Shown: positions 25,137 to 33,309 of the stretch, piece after piece | Numbering within the stretch: the stretch's first letter is position 1 | Layout: every line of letters begins with the position of its first letter | Origin: Streptomyces aureus | GTDB lineage: Bacteria > Actinomycetota > Actinomycetes > Streptomycetales > Streptomycetaceae | Length of the DNA: 64,000 nucleotides | Direction: 5' to 3' | Assembly: GCF_000725495.1 (NCBI RefSeq) | Contig: NZ_JNZD01000005.1 | Span: 248,001 to 312,000 of the forward strand | The notes under the pieces: generated by a model | Databases searched by the model: none | What the model was told of the DNA's origin: nothing | What the model saw: the letters and a program-made list of their open reading frames with translations, nothing else | Program-made: the position numbers and the translations under genes

Positions 25137-26129
25137 TCAGGGCAGCCGCCAGGTGTACGGCCCCTCGGGGTCGTCCAGCCAGGCCCAGGCGCTCTCCTCG
25201 TCGACCGTGACGCCGTACCGCTCGCGCTGCGGCTGCCCCTCGCGTTCCCACAGCGCGTAGGCGTCCTGTGGATCCAGCCGGCCCGCCGTCAGGGCGAGCA
25301 GGAAGCGGAACAGATCGTGGCCGCGGGCCCGGCGCGGCACCCCGCCGGTCCGGGCCGGCTCCGGCTCCGGACCCGACCGGGTGGCGCCCCGCAGCGGCAC
25401 GAAGAAGGCCGACGTGTGCAGGAAGCGCCCCTCGGCGTGCCCGGCGTCCCGGACCTCCAGCCCGATCAGTCCGGTGGCCAGCGGAGCCAGCACGCGGGCT
25501 CCGGGGGCGCACTGCGCCAGCCAGGCGCGCGGGATCGTGGTCAGCGTGCAGGTGGCGATGATCCGGTCGAACGGAGCGCGCTCGGGCACGCCCCGGGCTC
25601 CGTCGCCGGTGACGACGTCCGGGTGGTACCCGGCGATGTCCAGATGCGCCCGCGCGGCCTCCGTGATGTCCACGTCGAGGTCGACGGTGGTCACCAGGCC
25701 GTCGCCGAGACGGTACGACAGCAGGGCCGCGTTGTAGCCGGTCCCGGCCCCGATCTCCAGGACGGCGTCCCCGTCGCGCACCTCCAGGGCCACCAGCATG
25801 GTCGCCATCAGCGACGGCTGGCTGCTGGAGGAGACGAGCTCCCCGTCCCGTACCCGGGTCGCCAGCGGGGTGTCGGCGTAGGCGCCGCGCAGCCACCGGT
25901 CCCGGGCCGCCGGGTCCGGGTCCTCGCCCCACAGCCGCTCGTAGCCGCCGGTGACGCCGATGTAGTAGTACGGCACGAAGAGATGGCGCGGGACGGCCTC
26001 GAAGGCCTCCCGCCAGACGGGATCGCTCGCCCAGGCCCCGCTGCGGTCGATCAGGCGCACGAGGGCCGCCCGCGCCGTGTCGGCGGGGTCCGCTGGTCCG
26101 GGACCGGTTTCGGGAGCGTGCGCGCCCAT
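25137..26129 (-). CDS. Protein-L-isoaspartate O-methyltransferase-like SAM methyltransferase
   Basis: A 330-residue methyltransferase. The SAM-binding core is VLEIGAGTGYNAALL with the acidic strand VTTVDLDVDI; SSSSQPSLMATML upstream matches the PCMT substrate loop, and FDRIIATCTLTTIPRAW the post-core region. An additional C-terminal domain of about 100 residues (DLFRFLLALTAG ... AWAWLDDPEGPYTW) is typical of actinobacterial PCMT-like enzymes, some of which modify peptide natural products. No precursor peptide gene is visible beside it, so a protein-repair or general role is as likely. Start ATG 26129 has GGAGGT very close upstream; a slightly later start is possible. Confidence 0.8.
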   Translation of the reverse strand: MGAHAPETGPGPADPADTARAALVRLIDRSGAWASDPVWREAFEAVPRHLFVPYYYIGVTGGYERLWGEDPDPAARDRWLRGAYADTPLATRVRDGELVSSSSQPSLMATMLVALEVRDGDAVLEIGAGTGYNAALLSYRLGDGLVTTVDLDVDITEAARAHLDIAGYHPDVVTGDGARGVPERAPFDRIIATCTLTTIPRAWLAQCAPGARVLAPLATGLIGLEVRDAGHAEGRFLHTSAFFVPLRGATRSGPEPEPARTGGVPRRARGHDLFRFLLALTAGRLDPQDAYALWEREGQPQRERYGVTVDEESAWAWLDDPEGPYTWRLP

Positions 26130-26291
26130 ACCTCCACTGTGCTGCCGAACGGTCCGCGGGGCGAGCGCCGCACCGGCCGATCCGGAACCATCACCTCCAC
26201 CGCCCGGGCGGAGAGTGCGCGCCCCGGCGGGTCCCGCAAGCGCGGTCCTAAGCCTTGAGTCCTCGGCCGCCCCGTCTGAGAACATGGGGGC

Positions 26292-26696
26292 GTGAAAGAG
26301 ATTCGGCGCGGCACGCTTCAGGAGCAGACCTTCTACGAGCAGGTCGGCGGCGAGGAGACCTTCCGGCGCCTCGTCCACCGTTTCTACGAGGGTGTCGCCG
26401 GGGATCCGCTGCTGAAGCCCATGTATCCGGAGGAGGACCTGGGCCCGGCCGAGGAGCGCCTCACGCTGTTCCTGATCCAGTACTGGGGCGGCCCGACGAC
26501 GTACAGCGAGAACCGCGGCCACCCCCGGCTGCGGATGCGGCACGCCCCGTTCAAGGTCGACCAGGCCGCGCACGACGCCTGGCTGAAGCACATGCGGGTC
26601 GCCGTGGACGAACTCGGGCTCTCCGAGGAGCACGAGCACACGCTGTGGAACTACCTGACGTACGCGGCCGCCTCGATGGTGAACACGGCGGGCTGA
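26292..26696 (+). CDS. glbO: Group II truncated haemoglobin (GlbO type)
   Basis: A 134-residue globin. Family marks are YEQVGGEETFRRLVHRFYEG at the N-terminus, LFLIQYWGGPTTY with the Trp and Tyr of the distal pocket, and the proximal His in RMRHAPFKV, followed by WLKHMRVAVDEL. Such proteins bind haem and are implicated in oxygen and nitric-oxide chemistry or redox stress. The GTG start is leader-poor, and the gene is divergent from the methyltransferase gene across 160 bases, so promoters for both lie there. Confidence 0.88.
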   Translation: MKEIRRGTLQEQTFYEQVGGEETFRRLVHRFYEGVAGDPLLKPMYPEEDLGPAEERLTLFLIQYWGGPTTYSENRGHPRLRMRHAPFKVDQAAHDAWLKHMRVAVDELGLSEEHEHTLWNYLTYAAASMVNTAG

Positions 26697-26780
26697 CCGA
26701 GGGTTCGGGCGTCCCGTGCGCGGGGCGCCCCACGCACGCGTCGCCGGCGCGGAGGCCGGTACGTTCCGGCTCCCGCCGGA

Positions 26781-27515
26781 TCAGTGGACGCTGACGCCCA
26801 GCGCGCCGAGTCCGGCCCGGCGGACGGCGATCGACCCGAACGGCGTCCGCAGCCGCAGCCACGCGCCCGACGAGTACAGCACCAGCGCCGGGGCGGCGTC
26901 GCCGGCCGGGAGCTCGCCCGAGGATGCCCGTCCCCCGGCGGGGACGGCCATGGGCGGTACGGGCCGCAGGAATCCCAGGGACTGCGCGGCGTGCGCGGCC
27001 CGCACGGGAAGTCCGGTGTCGCCGACGGGGCGGGACCATATCTCCCGCCCCACCCGGTCGAGTTCGGCACGGGTCCGCAGCTCGGGGGGCAACTCCTCGG
27101 TGCGCGAACGGAATTCGGCCACCACTTCGGCGACCTGGGCCCGCACGGCCTCCGGGGCGGGCAGCCCCGGCTCCCGCCGCCAGCCGCCCTGGGGCGGCAG
27201 GACACCGGCCCACGGGGGCCCGGTGACGGCGGCGGGGACGGCGAGGGTCGCCGCCGACTCCTCGACGGACTCCAGGAGTTCGCCCGCGGAGACGGTCGTG
27301 TCGAGGGTGAGGTCGAGCCCGTTCTCGTACGGCTTGGCGAGCCGCGCCGTCCGGATCGCGAGGACCTCGAACGACGGCGGCCGGCCGAAGACCGCGAGCG
27401 TGGTGCCGCCCGCCTTGAGGCGCACGGCGGCCGCGCGGTCGTAGTGGACGAGCCGGGAGAGGAAGGCGGCCAGATCGGCCGCCTCCCCCGTGTCGGCGAG
27501 GTGCAGGACGGTCAT
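26781..27515 (-). CDS. Hypothetical protein paired with a thioesterase
   Basis: A 244-residue soluble protein of a conserved actinobacterial type whose function I do not know. It starts MTVLHLADTGEAADLAAFLS, contains KAGGTTLAVFGRPPSFEVLA and a C-terminal beta segment PALVLYSSGAWLRLRTPFGS. No catalytic motif or membrane segment. Its ATG overlaps the stop of the thioesterase gene (ATGA), so both are made from one message. Confidence 0.75.
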   Translation of the reverse strand: MTVLHLADTGEAADLAAFLSRLVHYDRAAAVRLKAGGTTLAVFGRPPSFEVLAIRTARLAKPYENGLDLTLDTTVSAGELLESVEESAATLAVPAAVTGPPWAGVLPPQGGWRREPGLPAPEAVRAQVAEVVAEFRSRTEELPPELRTRAELDRVGREIWSRPVGDTGLPVRAAHAAQSLGFLRPVPPMAVPAGGRASSGELPAGDAAPALVLYSSGAWLRLRTPFGSIAVRRAGLGALGVSVH

Positions 27516-27922
27516 GCCGCGACGGCCTCGTCCTCGTCGTCGCGGTACGTCTCCAGGAAGTCGCGCTCCTCGGCCGTGATCCGGCGAGGGCGCTGCTGCT
27601 CGAAGTCGAACGGCACGATCACCGTCGAAGCGGTGACGTAGACCTGGTCGGGGTCCTTGACCTCGTAGGCGATCGTGAAGGACGCCGCCCGGATCTGCGT
27701 CACCCACAGCTCGATGTCCACCGGCGCGTGCCGGTGGACCAGCTGACGCTTGTAGTCGATCTCGTGGCGCGCCACCACGGACCCCTGCTTGAAGTCCTTC
27801 TCCGGGCGGAACAGGAAGTCGATACGGGCTTCCTCCAGATAGCGGAGGAACACCACGTTGTTGACGTGGCCGTACGCGTCCATGTCCGCCCAGCGCAGCG
27901 GGCAGCGGTAGATGTGCCGCAA
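27512..27922 (-). CDS. Hot-dog fold acyl-CoA thioesterase
   Basis: A 136-residue 4-hydroxybenzoyl-CoA/YbgC-type thioesterase. The signature WADMDAYGHVNN has the catalytic Asp and the GHVNN turn; VARHEIDYKRQLV and TASTVIVPFD continue the fold. It would hydrolyse an acyl-CoA or acyl-carrier thioester in the cytoplasm. TTG at 27922 is taken as the start since RHIYRCPLRWADMD precedes the signature in the family and no ATG or GTG is available. Six bases separate it from the ettA stop. Confidence 0.85.
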   Translation of the reverse strand: MRHIYRCPLRWADMDAYGHVNNVVFLRYLEEARIDFLFRPEKDFKQGSVVARHEIDYKRQLVHRHAPVDIELWVTQIRAASFTIAYEVKDPDQVYVTASTVIVPFDFEQQRPRRITAEERDFLETYRDDEDEAVAA

Positions 27923-27928
27923 GATCGA

Positions 27929-29593
27929 TCAGCCCCGGGTCAGCTTCTTGTAGGTGGCACGGTGCGGACGCGCCGCCTCCGCGCCGAGGCGCTCGATCTT
28001 GTTCTTCTCGTACGACTCGAAGTTGCCCTCGAACCAGAACCACTTGGACTCGCCCTCGTAGGCGAGGATGTGGGTCGCGACCCGGTCCAGGAACCAGCGG
28101 TCGTGGGAGACGACCACGGCCGCACCCGGGAACTCCAGCAGCGCGTTCTCGAGCGAGGACAGCGTCTCGACGTCGAGGTCGTTGGTGGGCTCGTCGAGGA
28201 GCAGCAGGTTGCCGCCCTGCTTGAGGGTCAGCGCGAGGTTCAGGCGGTTGCGCTCACCACCGGAGAGGACGCCGGCCGGCTTCTGCTGGTCGGGGCCCTT
28301 GAAGCCGAACGCGGAGACGTAGGCGCGGGAGGGCATCTCGACCTGGCCGACGTTGATGTAGTCGAGCTCGTCCGAGACGACGGCCCACAGCGTCTTCTTC
28401 GGATCGATGTTCTCGCGGCTCTGGTCGACGTACGAGATCTTGACGGTCTCGCCGACCTTGATCGTGCCGGAGTCCGGGGTCTCCAGACCCTGGATCATCT
28501 TGAAGAGCGTGGTCTTGCCGGCGCCGTTCGGGCCGATGACGCCGACGATGCCGTTGCGCGGCAGGGTGAAGCTGAGGTCGTCGATGAGGACCTTGTCGCC
28601 GAAGGCCTTCGAGAGGTTGTTGACCTCGACGACGATCGAGCCCAGACGCGGGCCCGGCGGGATCTGGATCTCCTCGAAGTCCAGCTTCCGCATCTTGTCG
28701 GCCTCGGCCGCCATCTCCTCGTAGCGGGAGAGACGCGCCTTGGACTTGGCCTGACGCCCCTTGGCGTTGGACCGCACCCACTCCAGCTCTTCCTTGAGCC
28801 GCTTGGCGCGCTTGGCGTCCTTCTGGCCCTCGACCTTCAGGCGGGAGGCCTTGTTGTCGAGGTACGTGGAGTAGTTGCCCTCGTACGGAATGGCGCGGCC
28901 GCGGTCCAGCTCGAGGATCCACTGGGCGACGTTGTCGAGGAAGTACCGGTCGTGGGTGACGGCGACGACGGTGCCGGGGTACTTCGCCAGGTGCTGCTCC
29001 AGCCACTGCACGGACTCGGCGTCCAGGTGGTTGGTGGGCTCGTCGAGGAGCAGCAGGTCGGGGGCCTCGAGCAGCAGCTTGCAGAGCGCGACGCGGCGGC
29101 GCTCACCACCGGAGAGGTTGGTGACGGGCCAGTCGCCGGGCGGGCAGCCGAGGGCGTCCATGGCCTGCTCCAGCTGGGTGTCCAGGTCCCACGCGTTGGC
29201 GTGGTCCAGGTCCTCCTGGAGCTTGCCCATCTCGTCCATGAGGGCGTCGGAGTAGTCGGTCGCCATCAGCTCGGCGACCTCGTTGAAGCGGTTCAGCTTG
29301 CCCATGATCTCGGCGGCGCCGTCCTGGACGTTCTGCAGAACCGTCTTGGACTCGTCGAGCGGGGGCTCCTGGAGCAGCATGCCGACGCTGTAGCCGGGCG
29401 ACAGGAACGCGTCACCGTTGGAGGGCTGCTCGAGGCCCGCCATGATCTTGAGAACGGTGGACTTACCGGCACCGTTCGGACCGACCACACCGATCTTCGC
29501 ACCGGGCAGGAAGCTCAAGGTGACGTCGTCGAGGATCACCTTGTCGCCGTGCGCCTTGCGCGTCTTGCGCATGGTGTAAATGAACTCAGCCAA
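27929..29593 (-). CDS. ettA: Energy-dependent translational throttle protein EttA (ABC-F)
   Basis: A 554-residue ABC-F ATPase without membrane segments. It has two nucleotide-binding domains: Walker A GVVGPNGAGKSTV and GVIGPNGAGKTTL, signatures NLSGGERRRVALC and VLSGGERNRLNLAL, Walker B LLLDEPTNHLDAES and LLLDEPTNDLDVET, separated by the P-site tRNA interaction linker and arm. EttA binds the ribosomal E site and gates the first peptide bond according to energy charge. The TTG start at 29593 gives the conserved N-terminus AEFIYTMRKTRKAHGDKVIL. The 5' leader carries one copy of the 80-bp direct repeat that borders the accessory region. Confidence 0.95.
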   Translation of the reverse strand: MAEFIYTMRKTRKAHGDKVILDDVTLSFLPGAKIGVVGPNGAGKSTVLKIMAGLEQPSNGDAFLSPGYSVGMLLQEPPLDESKTVLQNVQDGAAEIMGKLNRFNEVAELMATDYSDALMDEMGKLQEDLDHANAWDLDTQLEQAMDALGCPPGDWPVTNLSGGERRRVALCKLLLEAPDLLLLDEPTNHLDAESVQWLEQHLAKYPGTVVAVTHDRYFLDNVAQWILELDRGRAIPYEGNYSTYLDNKASRLKVEGQKDAKRAKRLKEELEWVRSNAKGRQAKSKARLSRYEEMAAEADKMRKLDFEEIQIPPGPRLGSIVVEVNNLSKAFGDKVLIDDLSFTLPRNGIVGVIGPNGAGKTTLFKMIQGLETPDSGTIKVGETVKISYVDQSRENIDPKKTLWAVVSDELDYINVGQVEMPSRAYVSAFGFKGPDQQKPAGVLSGGERNRLNLALTLKQGGNLLLLDEPTNDLDVETLSSLENALLEFPGAAVVVSHDRWFLDRVATHILAYEGESKWFWFEGNFESYEKNKIERLGAEAARPHRATYKKLTRG

Positions 29594-29633
29594 GAGAAAC
29601 CGTCCGGACGCTTGAAATCGGCAGTGGGCAGAT

Positions 29634-29713
29634 ACACCCCATCTTGCCTGACGGCTACCCCTCGGGGGAAACCCGTTCGGCGGGGGGCCTGTGACCTGGG
29701 GTTCAACCGCTGA
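29634..29713. repeat. 80-bp direct repeat, left copy (candidate attachment site)
   Basis: Begins ACACCCCATCTTGCCTGACG; 76 of 80 positions match 36601-36680 in the same orientation, the first 48 without a mismatch. It lies 41 bases before the ettA start. On the complementary strand it contains GGTTGAACCCCAGGTCACAGG, somewhat like tRNA arms. It marks the left limit of the accessory region. Confidence 0.75.
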
Positions 29714-30024
29714 CGTCTGTAGATCGTCTGTCACTCTCGGTCGCCGTCGGTCGTCCTCGGCGCCCCTCGGACGGCCCAGAGACGGCCCAGCCGTGGCGCG
29801 CTCGACTGCCGGCGACACCTCGCCCTGCCTCGCCTGAACCTCAGCCGACGCCAGTCAGCCACGACGGCGGTGCACGGACCGACCACGCGCGCGTGGCCTC
29901 GCTGCACCCCCACTGGCCTCAGCCACGCCATCGGTGCCGTTGACCAGAGCAAGCCGCGACGGCCGGCCCGCTACGACAGGGCCCTCGGCGTGTCACGGCC
30001 AAGGAGCTCGCATACCTTCACGTC
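29714..30024. other. Element-end sequence with an integrase-tail duplicate
   Basis: No gene is supported. The 20-mer GACGGCCCAGAGACGGCCCA at 29770-29789 is identical to the codons near the 3' end of the integrase fragment at 36506-36525. A second imperfect repeat (29839-29870, about 27 of 32 matches) recurs at 30497-30528. Confidence 0.55.
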
Positions 30025-30276
30025 ATGGACTTCAACATCACCGCGGGAGAGGAAGCCGCCGTGTTCCACGTGGCGAGCCTCGTCCAGGATGGCCTCTCCC
30101 CCACGGATGACGACTTGGCGAAGGAGCTGGGTGAAGAGATTCGCCCAGTGCTGCAATCCCTCCTGGACAAGGGTTGGCTGGTGGTCGACGAGGAGCACGA
30201 GCTGGCCTTGTCCACGATCGCGCGGCATGTCGCGTCCAGCCGCAGGGATGCCGAGGGGCCGCGGGCGTCCCAATAG
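30025..30276 (+). CDS. Small hypothetical protein
   Basis: An 83-residue acidic, helical protein (MDFNITAGEEAAVFHVASLV ... SPTDDDLAKELGEEIRPVLQ ... GWLVVDEEHELAL). The LAKELGEEIRPVLQSLLDKGWL stretch has the spacing of a small winged-helix or helix-turn-helix fold, so a regulatory role is possible. Codon use and composition look like a real gene although the nearest SD-like AAGGAG is 18 nt upstream. It lies at the left end of the accessory region. Confidence 0.5.
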   Translation: MDFNITAGEEAAVFHVASLVQDGLSPTDDDLAKELGEEIRPVLQSLLDKGWLVVDEEHELALSTIARHVASSRRDAEGPRASQ

Positions 30277-30707
30277 ATACGAGCAGTCCAAACCGCTGAG
30301 CCATCAGCTTGGGAAGCTGAGGTTTCCTGGCGGCGGTTGCTGCGCTGATCTGCGGCGGAGTGGTGCTGGAGCCCGGGTCGTCTCTGGGGTCAGTCCCCGC
30401 TGTTCCCCGTGGTTCCCCGCAGGATCTGGCACGCGAATGGCACGGTCTCTTCGCCTCGGACGTCTCTTGGCGAAGCTGTGCGATGGAGCGTCTGAGTCTC
30501 AGCCGGCGGCAGTCAGCCACGATGGTGGGTCGGTCGACCATGGGCCTCCCGTGCCCCTGCCAGTCGCCCACAGCCGCCGTGCCCCAGATCCTCCGGTTCG
30601 GTCGCGGCAACCGACCGGGTGCGGTCTCGGTGGGGCGTACGAACGTCCAGGTGACCGCCATGGCCCATGGTCGGGGCGGTCGCGCGTCTCCGCCGTACCG
30701 AATATGA
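30277..30707. other. Non-coding stretch of the accessory region
   Basis: No gene is supported; the open frames here have poor codon bias. Contents: the second copy of a 32-bp imperfect repeat at 30497-30528, and sequence otherwise without visible signals. Confidence 0.4.
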
Positions 30708-30742
30708 CGGACTGTCATAATGCGCCACATTATGTCGGTCCG
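30708..30742. promoter_or_regulatory. AT-rich 35-bp inverted repeat before the propeller gene
   Basis: Arms CGGACTGTCATAATG (30708-30722) and CATTATGTCGGTCCG (30728-30742) pair with two mismatches around CGCCA; the inner 7 bp are perfect. It ends 15 nt before the GTG start, so it could be an operator or an RNA hairpin controlling translation. It has no T-tract. Confidence 0.55.
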
Positions 30743-30757
30743 GTCGAGAGGATTGCT

Positions 30758-31915
30758 GTGACTATCTGTCAAGCCGTAAGGGGGGTGGGCGCGCAGGAGA
30801 CCCTCCCGTCGTCGGCGCCGCCTGATCTTCGAGTGCGTCGCTCGTGGTGGGGTGGGTTGCTGCGGGCGCTGGGGGCAGGTCTCGTCGTAGTGGCCGGCCT
30901 GGCCGCGCCCATGGTGGCCCCGCAAGCCGCCCAGGCCGTGCCGCCCGGCACCTACGCCTACGTCACCAACTTCAACGCCAACACGGTGTCGGTGATCAAC
31001 AGAGCGACGAACACGGTGGCGGTCACGGTGCCCGTCGGCGCTGCGCCGTGGGAAGTGGCGGTGTCGCCGAACGGCACCCGCGCCTACGTCACCAACCGCG
31101 CCGATGACACGGTGTCCGTGATCAACACCGCGACCGACACGGTCGTCGCCACCGTTCCCGTCGGCCTTGAGCCCCTGGGGGTGGCGGTGTCGCCGGACGG
31201 CACCCGCGCCTACGTCACCAACTTCAGCGCCGACACGGTGTCCGTGATCAAGACGAACACGAACACGGTCGTCGCCACCATCCCCGTCGGCGATGCCCCC
31301 ATCGGGGTGGCGGTGTCGCCGAACGGCACCCGTGCCTACGTCACCAACGCCGACGCCAACACAGTGTCCGTGATCAAGACGGCGACGAACACGGTCGTCG
31401 CCACCGTCCCCGTCGGCGCCTTCCCGTTCGGGGTGGCGGTGTCGCCGAACGGCGCCCGCGCCTACGTCACCAACTTCAACGACGACACGGTGTCCGTGAT
31501 CAAGACGAACACGAACACGGTCGTCGCCACCGTCCCCGTCGGCGATGCGCCCCAGGGGGTGGCGGTGTCGCCGAACGGTACCCGCGCCTACGTCGTCAAC
31601 GCCGACGCCGACACGGTGTCCGTGATCAAGACGGCGACGAACACGGTCGTCGCCACCATCCCTGTCGGAGATGCGCCCCGAGAGGTGGCGGTGTCGCCGA
31701 ACGGCACCCGCGCCTACGTCACCAACGCCAACGCCGACACGGTGTCCGTGATCAACACCGCCACCAACACCGTCGTGGCCACCATTCCCGTCGGCGACCT
31801 TCCGTTCGGGGTAGCGATCGGCGTCGTGCCCTGCCCAGGCCACGGCAAGCCGGGTCACGGAAAGTCAGGCCACGACCGGCAAACCACGGCCACCGGCAAC
31901 TGCACACGGGCATGA
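30758..31915 (+). CDS. Secreted seven-bladed YVTN beta-propeller protein
   Basis: A 385-residue exported protein. The N-terminus has a basic segment RRSWW and hydrophobic core LLRALGAGLVVVAGLAAP, with a probable cut after PQAAQA. Residues ~66-360 are seven 42-residue repeats of the type AYVTN-DTVSVI-T-TNTVVAT-PVG-P-GVAVSPNGTR, i.e. seven blades, enough to close a propeller. The C-terminus is His/Gly/Lys-rich (GHGKPGHGKSGHD). YVTN proteins bind partners at the cell surface; the ligand is unknown. GTG 30758 follows GAGAGGA and gives a signal-peptide-like N-terminus. Repeats are nearly identical in DNA, unlike older propeller genes. Confidence 0.8.
   Translation: MTICQAVRGVGAQETLPSSAPPDLRVRRSWWGGLLRALGAGLVVVAGLAAPMVAPQAAQAVPPGTYAYVTNFNANTVSVINRATNTVAVTVPVGAAPWEVAVSPNGTRAYVTNRADDTVSVINTATDTVVATVPVGLEPLGVAVSPDGTRAYVTNFSADTVSVIKTNTNTVVATIPVGDAPIGVAVSPNGTRAYVTNADANTVSVIKTATNTVVATVPVGAFPFGVAVSPNGARAYVTNFNDDTVSVIKTNTNTVVATVPVGDAPQGVAVSPNGTRAYVVNADADTVSVIKTATNTVVATIPVGDAPREVAVSPNGTRAYVTNANADTVSVINTATNTVVATIPVGDLPFGVAIGVVPCPGHGKPGHGKSGHDRQTTATGNCTRA
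30954..31835 (+). repeat. Seven tandem 126-bp repeats in the propeller gene
   Basis: Units start at about 30954, 31080, 31206, 31332, 31458, 31584 and 31710, each one 42-codon blade. Many interior stretches are identical between copies (e.g. GACACGGTGTCCGTGATCA), implying recent amplification or gene conversion. Confidence 0.85.
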
Positions 31916-31920
31916 CGAAC

Positions 31921-31964
31921 GCCCCGGCGCCGGCCGCCCACCCTCGGACCACCGACGCCGGGGC
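31921..31964 (+). terminator. Possible terminator after the propeller gene
   Basis: GCCCCGGCGCCGG and CCGACGCCGGGGC pair with one mismatch around an 18-nt loop, immediately downstream of the stop. The following 31965-32240 holds no gene; an IS-end-like GGGCCTGTTTCAGAAGTG lies at 32175-32192. Confidence 0.5.
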
Positions 31965-32240
31965 ACCCCGTGACCACGCAACCCCACACCACGGCCCGCC
32001 GCCCCAAGCCTCCGCCGGCCCTTCGCACCCAACCGGACCACCGATCAGACCGCGCTACGTGACTCACTTGTCTGAACGGCCGAACTCGCGCTGACCTGTA
32101 CGTGTTCTTGGCACCCCCAGATAATCATCGCGCTGCACGGCAAGGTCCCCGGAACGTGATCGACCCGGGACCTAGGGCCTGTTTCAGAAGTGGATCAAGC
32201 AGCGAGGACGGCTTCGGTGAGGGCCGTATGCTGCTCTCGC

Positions 32241-32888
32241 ATGAAGGATCTTGGTAGTCAGATCGCATACTGGGACGGCATCGGGGCGACGAAGACGTTC
32301 ACCCATCCGGTAAATCTCAGCTGGCTGGCAGGGGTGAATTCGAACGCTCGGGTTCTGGACTACGGCTGTGGATACGGCCGTGTCATGTCGGAGTTGAGCG
32401 ATCATGGCTTCTCCGATGTCTCCGGCGTGGACCTGTCGCCGACGCTGATCGAGCGGGGCCGTGAGTTGCGGTCTGACCTGCGCTTCGAAGTCCTCGACTC
32501 TCCGCCAGACCTGACCTGCGCCTCGGCGACCTTCGATGTCGTCCTGCTGTTCGCGGTACTGACGTGCATCCCCGACACTGCAGCTCAGCAGGCGCTGGTC
32601 GTCGAGCTGAGCCGCGTTCTGGCTCCTGGCGGACTGCTCTACGTCAGCGACCTCGTCCTGCAGGACGACGAGCGAAACCGCGACCGCTACGCCGCGCATG
32701 CCCAGCAGTTCGGCACCCCGTACGGGATCTTCGCCACGGACGACGGTGTGGTGTGCCGGCACCATGACATCGCGCACCTGCGCGCCCTGCTGTCGGACTT
32801 CGACCTGGTGGAGGAGTACAGGATCGAAGTTGCCACGATGAACGGCCACCGGTCTCAGGCGGTGCAGTTGCTGGGTCGTAAGCGGTAA
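32241..32888 (+). CDS. Class I SAM-dependent methyltransferase
   Basis: A 215-residue methyltransferase: ARVLDYGCGYGRVMSEL is motif I, SDVSGVDLSPTLIERG carries the acidic motif, FDVVLLFAVLTCIPD and LAPGGLLYVSDLV are motifs II and III. The substrate is unknown. ATG 32241 is used; GTG 32217 or 32190 are in-frame alternatives, and no good ribosome site is seen. Third positions are less G+C-biased than in the core genes, a sign of transfer. It ends 3 bases from the stop codon of an oppositely oriented IS5-type transposase fragment. Confidence 0.75.
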   Translation: MKDLGSQIAYWDGIGATKTFTHPVNLSWLAGVNSNARVLDYGCGYGRVMSELSDHGFSDVSGVDLSPTLIERGRELRSDLRFEVLDSPPDLTCASATFDVVLLFAVLTCIPDTAAQQALVVELSRVLAPGGLLYVSDLVLQDDERNRDRYAAHAQQFGTPYGIFATDDGVVCRHHDIAHLRALLSDFDLVEEYRIEVATMNGHRSQAVQLLGRKR

Positions 32889-32891
32889 TGA

Positions 32892-33309
32892 TCACAGCCA
32901 CTCGTTGATGACGGCGATGGTGACGGTGGCCTCGTAGCGGACGGCGAGCTTGTCGTACCTCGTGGCCACCGCCCGGTGGCGCTTGAGGCGGTTGATCCCG
33001 CACTCGACGGCGTGCCGCTCGCGGTAGTCCGCCTTGTCGAACTTCGGCGGACGGCCGCCGCGGGCGCCGAGCTTCTTGCGGTTGCGGATCTGGTCGGACT
33101 TCTCCGGAATCGTGCAGCGAATCCCGCGTTTGCGCAGGTAGACGCGGTTGGCTCGGGAGCCGTAGGCCTTATCGGCCCGAACGCGGTCCGGTCGGTAGCG
33201 CGGTCGGCCGACACCCATGCGGGGTACCCGGATCCGCTCCAGGACCGGCTGGAACTGGGGACTGTCGTGCCGCTGACCGGCATCGGGCTTGGCCGCATGA
33301 GCCGGGAAC
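32892..33309 (-). pseudogene. IS5-family transposase, 3' fragment
   Basis: The reading frame ends in a clear IS5-type DDE transposase C-terminus: [56 protein letters not shown] and [20 protein letters not shown]. The N-terminal half, including the first catalytic Asp region, is missing; upstream the DNA changes to a fragment of another gene in a different frame. A non-functional remnant. Confidence 0.85.

Noticed and set aside
25137..26129. RiPP-maturation methyltransferase locus
   Set aside because: PCMT-like enzymes can act on lanthipeptide precursors, but no precursor, cyclase or protease gene is adjacent.
27728..29713. 661-codon plus-strand frame antisense to ettA
   Set aside because: Mirror of the EttA coding frame; EttA motifs on the opposite strand are complete.
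30360..30707. 115-codon plus-strand frame upstream of the propeller gene
   Set aside because: No codon bias, no ribosome site, no recognisable features.
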